Shown in pieces: positions 43,202 to 51,763 of a stretch of DNA of 64,000 bases (its first letter is position 1; each line of letters starts with the position of its first letter). This stretch comes from Streptomyces sp. NBC_01016. GTDB lineage: Bacteria > Actinomycetota > Actinomycetes > Streptomycetales > Streptomycetaceae. The notes under the pieces are model-generated. The model searched no databases. It saw only the letters and a list, made by a program, of their open reading frames with translations, and was not told where the DNA came from. The translations under genes and the position numbers were made by a program. The stretch is taken from contig NZ_JAPEOQ010000002.1 in NCBI RefSeq assembly GCF_026341035.1, positions 3,596,001 to 3,660,000 of the forward strand, written 5' to 3'.

Positions 43202-44443
43202 ATGAACGGAAGCGACGGACAGCACGGGCTCAGCAGGCGGAACATGCTCCTCGCGGGCGGGGCGTTAGGCGCGTTCGGCGCCATCGGCCTCGCGTCACCG
43301 GCGAGCGCCCGGTCCCTGTGGACCTGGTCACCGACGTCCTCCGTCGCCGGTTCCGGCGCCGGCGTCGACCCCGAGTGGGTGTGGGACGAGCAGGCCGACC
43401 CGGTGATCGCGGGAGTCATCAACCGCGGCGAAGTGGCCAAGGTCAACGACCTCCTCGCGCAGTGGAAGCGCAACGACCAACCACTGCCCGACGGACTCCC
43501 CGCGGACCTACGGGAGTTCATGGAGGACGCCCGCAAGCTGCCCTCCTGGGCGGACACGGCCAAGCTCGACCGCGGCTCCAAGTTCAGCAGGACCAAGGGC
43601 ATCTACGTCGGGGCACTGTACGGCCTCGGCAGCGGCCTGATGAGCACCGCCATACCCCGCGAGTCACGCGCCGTGTACTACTCCAAGGGCGGCGCGGACA
43701 TGAAGGACCGCATCGCCAAGACCGCCAGACTCGGCTACGACATCGGGGACGTGAACGCCTACAAGCCCGAGGGCTCGATGGTCGTGACCGCGGTCAAGAC
43801 GCGGATGGTGCACGCGGCGGTGCGGCATCTGCTGCCGCAGTCCCCGGCGTGGACGCAGGTCAGCGGCGGACAGAAGATCCCGATCAGTCAGGCCGACATC
43901 CTCGTCACGTGGCACAGCCTCGCCACCTTCGTCATGCGCAAGTTGAAGGACTGGGGTGTGCGGGTCGGCGCCGCCGACGCGGACGCGTATCTGCATGTGT
44001 GGCAGGTGAGCGCGGCCATGCTCGGCGTCCAGGAGGAGTACATCCCGAAGACGTGGGACGCCGCGAACTCGCAGTCGAAGCAGGTGCTCGACCCGATCCT
44101 CGCGCACACCAAGGAGGGCGAGGCGCTGGCCGATGTCCTCCTCGGCATCGTGGCCGAACTGGACCTGGGGCTGACCCGCCCCCTGATCAGCGCGTTCTCC
44201 CGGTATACGCTGGGCGACCGGGTCGGCGACATGATCGGCCTGTCCAAGGAACCGATCCTGGAACCGCTCGTCGCGGGTGCCTGGCCGCTGCTCGTGGCCT
44301 TCCGCGAGGGGCTCATCCCCCTGCCGGGGGTGCCGTCGGTCATGTGGACGTTGGAAGAGGCGATCAGACGGTTCGTGCTCCTGTTCCTGGCCGAGGGGCA
44401 GCCGATCGCCATCAATCTTCCGGACATGAACCGGCCGGAGTGA
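43202..44443 (+). CDS. lcp: Latex clearing protein (rubber oxygenase), second copy
   Basis: 413 residues, a tandem paralogue of the gene before it and separated by 16 bases. It has its own Tat signal (LSRRNMLLAGG to ASPASA) and the same haem-domain motifs (AVYYSKGGADM, VKTRMVHAAVRHLLP, ILVTWHSLATF). The central parts of the two genes are nearly identical at DNA level around the SGGQKIPISQAD block, while signal peptides and C-termini have diverged. This suggests duplication followed by divergence or partial gene conversion. Both are likely active rubber oxygenases. Confidence 0.9.
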   Translation: MNGSDGQHGLSRRNMLLAGGALGAFGAIGLASPASARSLWTWSPTSSVAGSGAGVDPEWVWDEQADPVIAGVINRGEVAKVNDLLAQWKRNDQPLPDGLPADLREFMEDARKLPSWADTAKLDRGSKFSRTKGIYVGALYGLGSGLMSTAIPRESRAVYYSKGGADMKDRIAKTARLGYDIGDVNAYKPEGSMVVTAVKTRMVHAAVRHLLPQSPAWTQVSGGQKIPISQADILVTWHSLATFVMRKLKDWGVRVGAADADAYLHVWQVSAAMLGVQEEYIPKTWDAANSQSKQVLDPILAHTKEGEALADVLLGIVAELDLGLTRPLISAFSRYTLGDRVGDMIGLSKEPILEPLVAGAWPLLVAFREGLIPLPGVPSVMWTLEEAIRRFVLLFLAEGQPIAINLPDMNRPE

Positions 44444-44451
44444 GAGGGAGC

Positions 44452-46761
44452 ATGCGCAGACGACAGTTGCTCGGCTACGTACTGGCGGCACCTACGCTGG
44501 TGGCCGCGGCCGAACTCGCACCGGCAAAGGAAGCGGCGGCCATGGGGGCGGCGGCGAAGGATGTGGCGGCGAATGATGTGGCGGGAGCCGGCGGGCTGCC
44601 GTCCCTCGACATCACGGAAGTCGTCGACCTCAACGACGCCCTGTCCCTGGCGGCCGCGCCGACCTCCGCGCTCATCACGGTCCAGGTGAACAAGGACGGC
44701 ACGGTGTCCTTCGCACTGCCGCGCGCGGAAGTGGGCCAGGGCATCACGACATCGACGGCGATGCTGATCGCGGAGGAGATGGACGTGCCCCTCGACCGGG
44801 TGCACGTCACGCTCGCCGACGCCCGCCCCGAACTCCTCTTCAACCAGCTCACCGGCGCCTCCAACACGACGATCGCCACCTACACCCCGGTGCGGGTGGC
44901 GGCCGCCATCGCGCGCGGCCGGCTCCTCGACGCGGCCGCGCTCGAACTGGGCGCGCTCGTCGCGGAGTTGAAGGTGAAGGCGGGCGTCGTCCTCGGCCCG
45001 GCGGGCAAGAGCATCGGCATCGGGGAGCTGGCGGAGAAGGCCGCCGCGGCCACGACGCAGAAGGCCACGGCGCGCCTCAAGAACGCCGACGAGTTCACCG
45101 TCATCGGCACGCCCCAGGGCCGCGTCGACGCCCGCGCCGCGGTCACCGGCGCCAAGAAGTTCGCCATGGACCTCGCCGTGCCGGACGCTCTGCCCACCAT
45201 GGTGTGCCGCGCTCCCACCATCAACGGCAAGGTCGGCTCGGTGGCCAACCTCGACGCGGTGCGGGCCATGCCCGGTGTCACCGACGCCGTGGTCGTCTCC
45301 ACCGGCGTCGCCGTGCGCGCCCGCACCTTCGGCCAGTGCATCGACGCCGTACGCGCCCTGGACGTGTCGTGGCGAGGCGGCACGGCGGAGGGCAAGTCCG
45401 ACGACACGGTCCTCGCCGAACTGAAGAAGGCCGAACCCTCCATGGGGCTCCCGTCGTTGAGCCGCACGGTGGAGGAGAGGTTCACCTTCCACTTCCGCGG
45501 GAACAGCGCGCTTGAGCCCAACTGTGCGATCGCCGACGTCCGTTCCGGCAAGGCGGAGATCTGGGGCGGCCTCAAGTCGCCCATCGTCGCGAAGCAGACC
45601 ATCGCGGCCCGCCTCGGCCTGCCGGTCGGCGCCGTCACCGTCCATGTCACCGAGAGCGGCGGCTCCTTCGGCCGCAAGCTGTTCTTCGACGCGGCCCTCG
45701 AAGCCGCCGAGATCTCCCAGAAGTTGGGCAAGCCCGTCCGGCTCATGTGGCACCGCGCCGACGACGCACGCCAGGGCCGTGCCCACCCGATGGCGACCTC
45801 ACGCGTACGTGCCGCGTACTCGGGCGACAAGGTACTCAGCTTCAAGCAGCGGCACACCAGCGTCTCCACCGACCTCACCATGGGCTTCGGCGAGGCCCTC
45901 ACCTCCGTGGCCGCGAAGCTGCCGGTCGTCGACCTCGCCTTCTCCGAGACGTTCTTCCAGCTGTCGCAGTCGATGCCGTACGAGTTCGGGGCCTACAGCC
46001 GGCTCCTCAACGAGACGGACAAGGGCTTCAACACCGGGAGCATGCGCAACGTCTACTCGCCCGACGTGACGTGCGCCCGTGAACTCATCGTCGACCGGCT
46101 CGCCGCGAAGATGGGCAAGGATCCGCTCGCGTTCCGCCGGGACTTTCTGCACGACGAGCGGGCCCGCGCGGTCCTCGACAAGGTCGCCGAGGTCGGACAG
46201 TGGGGGCGGAGCCTCCCGGACGGTGTGGCACAAGGTGTGGCCGTGCACACGGAGTACCACGCGGTCAACGCGGTCCTCGTGGAGATCGACTGCCGACCGG
46301 AGACGGTCGACCGGCCGATCCGCGACGGTGTCACGGGACCCCGTGTCACCAAGGCGGTGTGCGCGGTTGACGTGGGCCTCGCCGTGAACCCCCGCGGCCT
46401 GGAGGCCCAGATGATGGGCTGCCTCATGGACGGCATCGCGCAGACCCTGACGTCGAGCCTGCACCTGAAGGACGGCCACTTCCTCGAAGCGAGCTGGGAC
46501 AACTACCTCTATACACGGCAGTGGAACACTCCGCCCGAACTCGACATCATCGTCATGCCGAACACGAGCGAAAAGCCTGGCGGCGCGGGGGAGTTGGGCG
46601 TCGCGGCATCCATGGCCGCCGTGGCGTGCGCGTACGCGAGGGCGACCGGCACGATGCCGACGACGTTCCCCATCAACCACGACACGCTCTCCTTCACCCC
46701 CAAGCCGACCGTCCCGCCGGTCCCGCAGTCGCCGACCGACGGCCGCGACCACGCCATCTGA
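44452..46761 (+). CDS. oxiB: Molybdopterin-binding large subunit of aldehyde oxidase OxiB
   Basis: 769-residue large subunit of a xanthine oxidase-type molybdenum hydroxylase. The N-terminus MRRRQLLGYVLAAP is a Tat-type signal. The body shows PRAEVGQGITTSTAML (Mo-pterin contact), ESGGSFGRKLF and the C-terminal GGAGELG that holds the catalytic Glu of the family. In Streptomyces sp. K30 the lcp gene is followed by oxiB and oxiA, whose product oxidises the aldehyde ends from rubber cleavage to acids. Gene order here is the same. The ATG starts 6 bases after the second lcp stop. Confidence 0.88.
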   Translation: MRRRQLLGYVLAAPTLVAAAELAPAKEAAAMGAAAKDVAANDVAGAGGLPSLDITEVVDLNDALSLAAAPTSALITVQVNKDGTVSFALPRAEVGQGITTSTAMLIAEEMDVPLDRVHVTLADARPELLFNQLTGASNTTIATYTPVRVAAAIARGRLLDAAALELGALVAELKVKAGVVLGPAGKSIGIGELAEKAAAATTQKATARLKNADEFTVIGTPQGRVDARAAVTGAKKFAMDLAVPDALPTMVCRAPTINGKVGSVANLDAVRAMPGVTDAVVVSTGVAVRARTFGQCIDAVRALDVSWRGGTAEGKSDDTVLAELKKAEPSMGLPSLSRTVEERFTFHFRGNSALEPNCAIADVRSGKAEIWGGLKSPIVAKQTIAARLGLPVGAVTVHVTESGGSFGRKLFFDAALEAAEISQKLGKPVRLMWHRADDARQGRAHPMATSRVRAAYSGDKVLSFKQRHTSVSTDLTMGFGEALTSVAAKLPVVDLAFSETFFQLSQSMPYEFGAYSRLLNETDKGFNTGSMRNVYSPDVTCARELIVDRLAAKMGKDPLAFRRDFLHDERARAVLDKVAEVGQWGRSLPDGVAQGVAVHTEYHAVNAVLVEIDCRPETVDRPIRDGVTGPRVTKAVCAVDVGLAVNPRGLEAQMMGCLMDGIAQTLTSSLHLKDGHFLEASWDNYLYTRQWNTPPELDIIVMPNTSEKPGGAGELGVAASMAAVACAYARATGTMPTTFPINHDTLSFTPKPTVPPVPQSPTDGRDHAI

Positions 46762-46823
46762 CCCACCGCCACCTGGCCCACCGCCATCCGACCCACCGAC
46801 GAATCAGGGAGACTGGAACCCCC

Positions 46824-47300
46824 GTGCCCAAGCACACTTTTCGCGTCAACGGCGAGCAGGTGACGGTCGACGTAGAGGACGACGTACGCCTGCTGTGGGT
46901 GCTGCGCGACATCCTGGGCGTCACAGGCCCGAAGTACGGCTGCGGCATCAACGTCTGCAAGGCCTGCACCAGCCACCTCAACGGCAAGGCCGTCAACCCC
47001 TGCTCGATCCCCGTCAAGGCGCTGACCTCCGACGACGAGGTGACGACCATCGAGGGCCTCGCCGACACGGTGGACGCCGACCTGCACCCGATGCAGCAGG
47101 CCTGGCTCGACCAGGACGTCGCCCAGTGCGGCTACTGCCAGCCCGGCCAGATCATGGCCGCGGTGGCGGTGGTCCGCCGGGCGAAGGAGGAGGGCCGCGC
47201 GATCACCGACGCCGACCTGGACGGCATCCGGAACGTGTGCCGTTGCGGCACGTACTTCCGGATCCGGGAGGCGATCCGGGAGGGCGCGAAGGGGATGTGA
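46824..47300 (+). CDS. oxiA: [2Fe-2S] small subunit of aldehyde oxidase OxiA
   Basis: 158 residues, iron-sulfur subunit partner of OxiB. The plant-type cluster Cys are in CGINVCKAC with a fourth Cys in VNPC near 52, and the second cluster in CGYCQPG and CRCGTY. There is no signal peptide, so if the enzyme is exported it must travel with the Tat signal of OxiB. No FAD subunit gene is present, as in IorAB-type hydroxylases that pass electrons to another acceptor. GTG 46824 is used. Confidence 0.9.
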   Translation: MPKHTFRVNGEQVTVDVEDDVRLLWVLRDILGVTGPKYGCGINVCKACTSHLNGKAVNPCSIPVKALTSDDEVTTIEGLADTVDADLHPMQQAWLDQDVAQCGYCQPGQIMAAVAVVRRAKEEGRAITDADLDGIRNVCRCGTYFRIREAIREGAKGM

Positions 47301-47321
47301 GGGGCGAGAGCGGCGGCGTAC

Positions 47322-48332
47322 TCACTGCGCGAGCAGTTCGCGCGCCGCCTCGACGTCGGTGATCAGGATGTTGATCCACTCGCCGCGCAGCGCCCCGCGG
47401 ACGGCCGCCACCTTGTCCAGGCCGCCCGCGACACCGACCCGGCGCTCCACCGCGCGCAGTTGGTCCCGGTCGATGCCGAGGACGCGGTTGTTGAACGGGG
47501 CGTCGACCGGTTCGCCCGCGCTGTCGAAGTAGCGGGCGCAGACGTCGCCGACCGCGCCGAGCTTCTTGAGGGCCCGCTGGTCCTCGGGCGGGATCGCGTT
47601 GCCGGAGCGGCGCAGCAGCGGGGACGGTTCGAGGGTGCCGATGCCGAGGAGTGCCAGGGTGAGGCGCGACCAGGCCTTGATGGCCTCGGCCATGGCGGGT
47701 TCCCGCACCAGGAGGTCCCGCAGCTCGCTGCTGCCGACCAGGGCCGCGGACGGCATGAACACCGGCCTGGCGCCGGTGAGTTCGGCGAGCCGGCTGGTGA
47801 GGCGCGTGGCGTGCAGCTGTACTTCCGGGCTGCCGGTGCCACCGAGGAGCTGGACCACCTCCTGGGCCACGGACGGCGTCTTGGCGCGCATCACATTGAC
47901 CGCCTCCAGGAGCGTGGCGCTCCAGGACGAGATGCCGATGACATCACCGCCGGTGAGGGTGGCGTCGAGGTAGGTGGCCGTGGCCGAGGCGAGCGCGGGC
48001 AGCACCTCGGGGCCCGCACCCTCGACCTCCACCACGAGCGCGTCGCGCAGCCCGTACCGCTCGACCAGCGCGTCCTCCAGTTCCGCGTGCACGCCCTCCG
48101 GGGACATCACGACCGTGCGCACCACGCCACGGTCCACCGCCTCCTTCAGGAGCCGCGAGACGCGGGGCTGCGACAGGTTGAGGCGGGCGGCGATCTCGGG
48201 CTGCCGCACGCCGCGTTCGTGATACAGCCGGGCCACCTTGACCAGTAGCCGGACATGGTCCGGGCTCGGCGTCGTCGCTCCCGCCACCGCGCGGCCTCCT
48301 TCTCGTTCCGTGTCCCGACCGGGGTCCGTCAT
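47322..48332 (-). CDS. SorC/DeoR-type sugar-binding transcriptional regulator
   Basis: 336 residues. The N-terminal HTH (VRQPEIAARLNLSQPRVSRLLKEA near 43-66) joins a large SorC-family sugar-phosphate domain with GISSWSATLLEAVN and LLGGTGSP. The ATG at 48332 is preferred over a longer start. It follows the sugar operon on the same strand by 85 bases and probably senses a phosphorylated intermediate of that pathway. Confidence 0.9.
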   Translation of the reverse strand: MTDPGRDTEREGGRAVAGATTPSPDHVRLLVKVARLYHERGVRQPEIAARLNLSQPRVSRLLKEAVDRGVVRTVVMSPEGVHAELEDALVERYGLRDALVVEVEGAGPEVLPALASATATYLDATLTGGDVIGISSWSATLLEAVNVMRAKTPSVAQEVVQLLGGTGSPEVQLHATRLTSRLAELTGARPVFMPSAALVGSSELRDLLVREPAMAEAIKAWSRLTLALLGIGTLEPSPLLRRSGNAIPPEDQRALKKLGAVGDVCARYFDSAGEPVDAPFNNRVLGIDRDQLRAVERRVGVAGGLDKVAAVRGALRGEWINILITDVEAARELLAQ

Positions 48333-48417
48333 GCTATCGCCGCAGATGGGCGGCGCGGGCCGCGTCCGTCGGCTCCTCTCCTGGGCGGTGGGGTGTCCGG
48401 GTGTCATGAAGGTTCCT

Positions 48418-49908
48418 CTACTTTCTGCGTGCCCCGAGGTCGCGGGCGGCTGCGAGGTGCCGGTGCCAGCGTGTGACGGCGTCGCGGCGTCGGGTGTCGT
48501 CCCAGGCGGGGGAGAACACCGTCAGGTCGTCGTCCGCCCGTTGTTCGAGCGCCTCGGTCGTCCACAGACCGAGGCCGAGGCCGGCGAGGTGTGCGGCTCC
48601 GACGGCGGACAGCTCGTGGTGCCGCGTGCGGGCCACCGCGACGTCCGACAGGTCCGCCTGCAACTGCATGACGGTGTCGCTGCGGCTCAGTCCGCCGTCG
48701 GCGACCACGCGGCGCACGGGCGGCAGCGCGGCCAGGACATCGGCCACCTGATGGGCCACCGACCGCACGGCTGCGCGGGCGAGTTGGGCCCGGCCGGTGC
48801 CGAGGTCGAAGCCCGTGAGCAGGGGTACGGCCACCGGATCCCACCAGGGGGCGCCGAGGCCGCCGAAGGCCGGGATGAGCGTCACGCCGCCCGCGGCTTC
48901 GTCGGTGCTGCCCGCCAGCTCGATGAGCTGCTCCGCGGTGGTGCCGAGGAGGTCGGCCAGCCAGGTCAGGGTGCGGCCCGAGGAGCGGATGTTCGCCTCG
49001 TGCGCGTACGTCGGCTTCCCGGCGGCCCGCGTCGACCACGCGATGGTGGTGCACACGTCGCCCGCTTCGTCCGGTGTCCCGGCCACGGTCATGACCGAGG
49101 AACCGGTGCCGTACGTGGCCTTGACGATGCCGGGCCGCCAGCCCGCGTGGGCGAACAGCGCGGCGTGCGAGTCGCCGAGGACGGCCAGGACGGGCGTCCC
49201 GTCGAGACCCGCCACCCCCTCGACCTCGCCGAACGGCCCGTCGGACGGGACGACGCGGCCGAGCGCCGCCCGCGGTATGTCGAAGAGCGCGAGCAGTTCC
49301 TCGTCCCAGTCGCCGGTGGTGAGGTCCAGCAGCTGGGTGCGCGAGGCGTTGCCGATCTCCGTGACCGGCCGCCCGGTGAGGTGGTGCAGTAGGAACGCGT
49401 CGACCGTGCCGAGCCGGAGCCGGCCCGCCTTGCTGAGCGAGCGCGCCGGATCGTGTGCGTCGAGGAGTGCGGCCATCTTCAGGGCGGAGAACATCGGATC
49501 GAGCGGGAGCCCGGTGCGCCGCCGCACCTCCCCGCTCATGCCCGCCCGCTCGATGCGGGCCGCCCGTTCGATGCCGCGCCGGTCCTGCCAGCTGACCAGC
49601 GGGGCGGCGGGCAGCCCGGTGTCGGCGTCCCACAGCACGGCCGACTCGCGCTGGGTGCTGAGCCCGAGGCCGGCCACGGCGCCCGGACCCACTTCCGTCA
49701 GGCAGGCGGCGACCGCCGTACGGACACTGTCGAGGATCGCCGACGCGTCCTGCTCCACCAGGCCGGGGCCCGGATGGGTCTGGGCGAGGGGCACGCCCGC
49801 CCGGGCCACCACGGCTCCGGCTGCGTCGAGCAGCAGTGCCTTGGTGGAGCTCGTGCCCTGGTCGACGGCGAGTACGTGTCCGGCCCCGGCCCCGGCCATC
49901 GTGCTCAC
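48418..49908 (-). CDS. FGGY-family carbohydrate kinase
   Basis: 496 residues with the two-domain actin-like fold. The N-terminal AVDQGTSSTKALLLDA is the phosphate 1 motif and ATYGTGSSVM with GGVTLIPAFGGLGAPWWDP marks the C-terminal domain. It would phosphorylate a ketose or polyol. The GTG at 49908 overlaps the preceding transketolase stop in GTGA, indicating coupling. In this operon a D-apulose kinase role fits, but xylulokinase- or erythritol kinase-like activity is possible. Confidence 0.9.
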   Translation of the reverse strand: MSTMAGAGAGHVLAVDQGTSSTKALLLDAAGAVVARAGVPLAQTHPGPGLVEQDASAILDSVRTAVAACLTEVGPGAVAGLGLSTQRESAVLWDADTGLPAAPLVSWQDRRGIERAARIERAGMSGEVRRRTGLPLDPMFSALKMAALLDAHDPARSLSKAGRLRLGTVDAFLLHHLTGRPVTEIGNASRTQLLDLTTGDWDEELLALFDIPRAALGRVVPSDGPFGEVEGVAGLDGTPVLAVLGDSHAALFAHAGWRPGIVKATYGTGSSVMTVAGTPDEAGDVCTTIAWSTRAAGKPTYAHEANIRSSGRTLTWLADLLGTTAEQLIELAGSTDEAAGGVTLIPAFGGLGAPWWDPVAVPLLTGFDLGTGRAQLARAAVRSVAHQVADVLAALPPVRRVVADGGLSRSDTVMQLQADLSDVAVARTRHHELSAVGAAHLAGLGLGLWTTEALEQRADDDLTVFSPAWDDTRRRDAVTRWHRHLAAARDLGARRK

Positions 49909-50858
49909 GCCCGACCCAGGGTGCGGCGCGCGGCGGCGGCGATGCCCTGCGCGGTCAGCCCGAAGTGCTCCAGCAGGAACGCGGTGCTGCCCGTCGGCGC
50001 GAACGCCGGCACGCCGAGCATGCGGAAGGGGACGGGGCACTGCTCGGCGACGACGCGCGCCACCGCGGCGCCGAGACCACCGGACAGTAGTCCTTCCTCG
50101 GCGGTGACGATGCCACCGGTCTCCCGGGCCGCGGCCACCACGGCCTCCGTGTCCAGCGGCTCAACGGACGCCATGTTGAGCACCCGAGCCGAAATCCCCT
50201 CATCGGCAAGGAGCTTGGCCGCCTCCATCGCGCGCGAGACCATCGTGCCCACCGCGATGACGGTGACGTCGGTTCCGTCCGTGAGGCACGTGGCCCGGCC
50301 GATGGTGAACGCCGTATCCGACGGGGTGACGGCGGGCACCTTGAACCGCGGGATCCGCAGGTACGTGGGTGTGCCGGACGCGGCCGCCCAGCGCACGGCG
50401 GCACGGGTCTCGGCGGGGTCGGCCGGAACGACGATGCCCAGGCCCGGCACCGCGCGCAGCCACGACAGATCCTCGATGGAGTGGTGCGTGGGGCCCAGCT
50501 CCCCGTAGGCCATGCCCGGACTCTGCCCGCACAGCACCACGTGCCGGTGGGTGTAGGCGATATCGGCCTTGATCTGCTCCAGGGCGCGGCCGGTCAGGAA
50601 GGGCGCCGCGGCGGATACGAAGGGGATGAACCCGGCGTTGGCCAGGCCCGCCGCGACGCCGACCATGTCCTGCTCGGCGATGCCGACGTTGACGAGCCGG
50701 TCGGGGAACTCCTCGCGGAACGCCATGAGATTGCTGGAGCCGACCGAGTCGTTGCAGACGGCGACGATGCGCTCGTCGGCGCGGGCCAGGGCGGCGAGCT
50801 CGTCGGCGAAGTCCGCGCGGCAGTCGTACGTCGGCGCCTGCTCTGCCACGGCCGTCAC
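49905..50858 (-). CDS. Transketolase C-terminal subunit
   Basis: 317 residues comprising the pyrimidine-binding and C-terminal domains of a split transketolase (VNVGIAEQDMVGVAAGLA, HHSIEDLSWLRAVPGL). The thiamine diphosphate Glu lies in GIAEQDM. It works with the N-terminal half encoded just upstream. GTG 50858 overlaps that gene's stop in GTGA. Split transketolases in sugar operons include the apulose-4-phosphate enzyme AptAB, giving dihydroxyacetone and glyceraldehyde 3-phosphate. Confidence 0.9.
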   Translation of the reverse strand: MTAVAEQAPTYDCRADFADELAALARADERIVAVCNDSVGSSNLMAFREEFPDRLVNVGIAEQDMVGVAAGLANAGFIPFVSAAAPFLTGRALEQIKADIAYTHRHVVLCGQSPGMAYGELGPTHHSIEDLSWLRAVPGLGIVVPADPAETRAAVRWAAASGTPTYLRIPRFKVPAVTPSDTAFTIGRATCLTDGTDVTVIAVGTMVSRAMEAAKLLADEGISARVLNMASVEPLDTEAVVAAARETGGIVTAEEGLLSGGLGAAVARVVAEQCPVPFRMLGVPAFAPTGSTAFLLEHFGLTAQGIAAAARRTLGRA

Positions 50859-51763
50859 CGGCTCAACTCCCGCAGCGCGAGCGCCACTTGTTTGTCGGTC
50901 GGCACCTTGTGGTGCCACTCGACACGGTCCTCCATGAACGACACGCCCTTCCCCTTCACGGTGTTGGCGATCACCGCGACCGGGCGTCCCGTGGTGGACG
51001 GCGCGTATGCCTCCTTGATGGCCCGGTGGTCGTGGCCGTCGATCACGCGCACCTCCCAGCCGAAGCTCGCCCACTTCTCGTTCAGCGGCTCGAGGGTCTT
51101 GGTGTCCTCGGTGCGGGCGCCCTGCTGCAGCCGGTTGCGGTCGACGACGGCCGTCAGGTTGGACAGGCCGTAGTGGGCGGCGGTCATCGCGGCCTCCCAG
51201 TTGCTGCCCTCCTGCATCTCGCCGTCGCCCAGGACGACGAGCGTGCGCCAGTCCTCGCCACGGATCCGGGCGCCGAGCGCACAGCCGGTGGCGACCGGGA
51301 AACCGTGCCCCAGCGGGCCGGTGTTGGTCTCGACGCCCGGCACCTTCAGGCGTGCCGGATGGCCGTTGAGCGGTGACAGCGGCGCCATGAACCCGGTCAG
51401 CCGCGCCCGCGGGAAGAAGCCGCAGGAGGCGAGCGTGGAGTACAGGGCGGCGGCGCAGTGCCCCTTGCTGAGGACGAACCGGTCCCGCAGCGGTGCGCCC
51501 GGATCGGCCGGTTCGACCCGCAGCGCTCCCCACAACGCGGTCACCAGCAGATCCGTCACCGACAGGTCGCCGCCCACGTGCCCCATGCCGGCGGCCTGAA
51601 TGGTGGTGAGGATGTCGCGGCGTACAGCGGTGGAGATCTGGGCGAGTTCCGCGGCGGCCTCGTCCGGGGACGCGGCCCGCAGCCGCGCGTTGCGCCGCCG
51701 GTACGCGTCGGCCGCCGGCCCGTCGGCCCGCAGCGGCGCGGCGGCCTCCAGGGTGGCCGTCAC
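50855..51763 (-). CDS. Transketolase N-terminal subunit
   Basis: 302 residues with the diphosphate-binding half of transketolase. The conserved HVGGDLSVTDLL is near 62, FVLSKGHCAAALY near 95, NTGPLGHGFP near 146 and the TPP/Mg motif GDGEMQEGSNWEAA near 179. It has its own GTG start overlapping the isomerase stop in GTGA, and its stop overlaps the next gene in the same way. Splitting into two chains distinguishes it from the housekeeping enzyme. Confidence 0.9.
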   Translation of the reverse strand: MTATLEAAAPLRADGPAADAYRRRNARLRAASPDEAAAELAQISTAVRRDILTTIQAAGMGHVGGDLSVTDLLVTALWGALRVEPADPGAPLRDRFVLSKGHCAAALYSTLASCGFFPRARLTGFMAPLSPLNGHPARLKVPGVETNTGPLGHGFPVATGCALGARIRGEDWRTLVVLGDGEMQEGSNWEAAMTAAHYGLSNLTAVVDRNRLQQGARTEDTKTLEPLNEKWASFGWEVRVIDGHDHRAIKEAYAPSTTGRPVAVIANTVKGKGVSFMEDRVEWHHKVPTDKQVALALRELSR

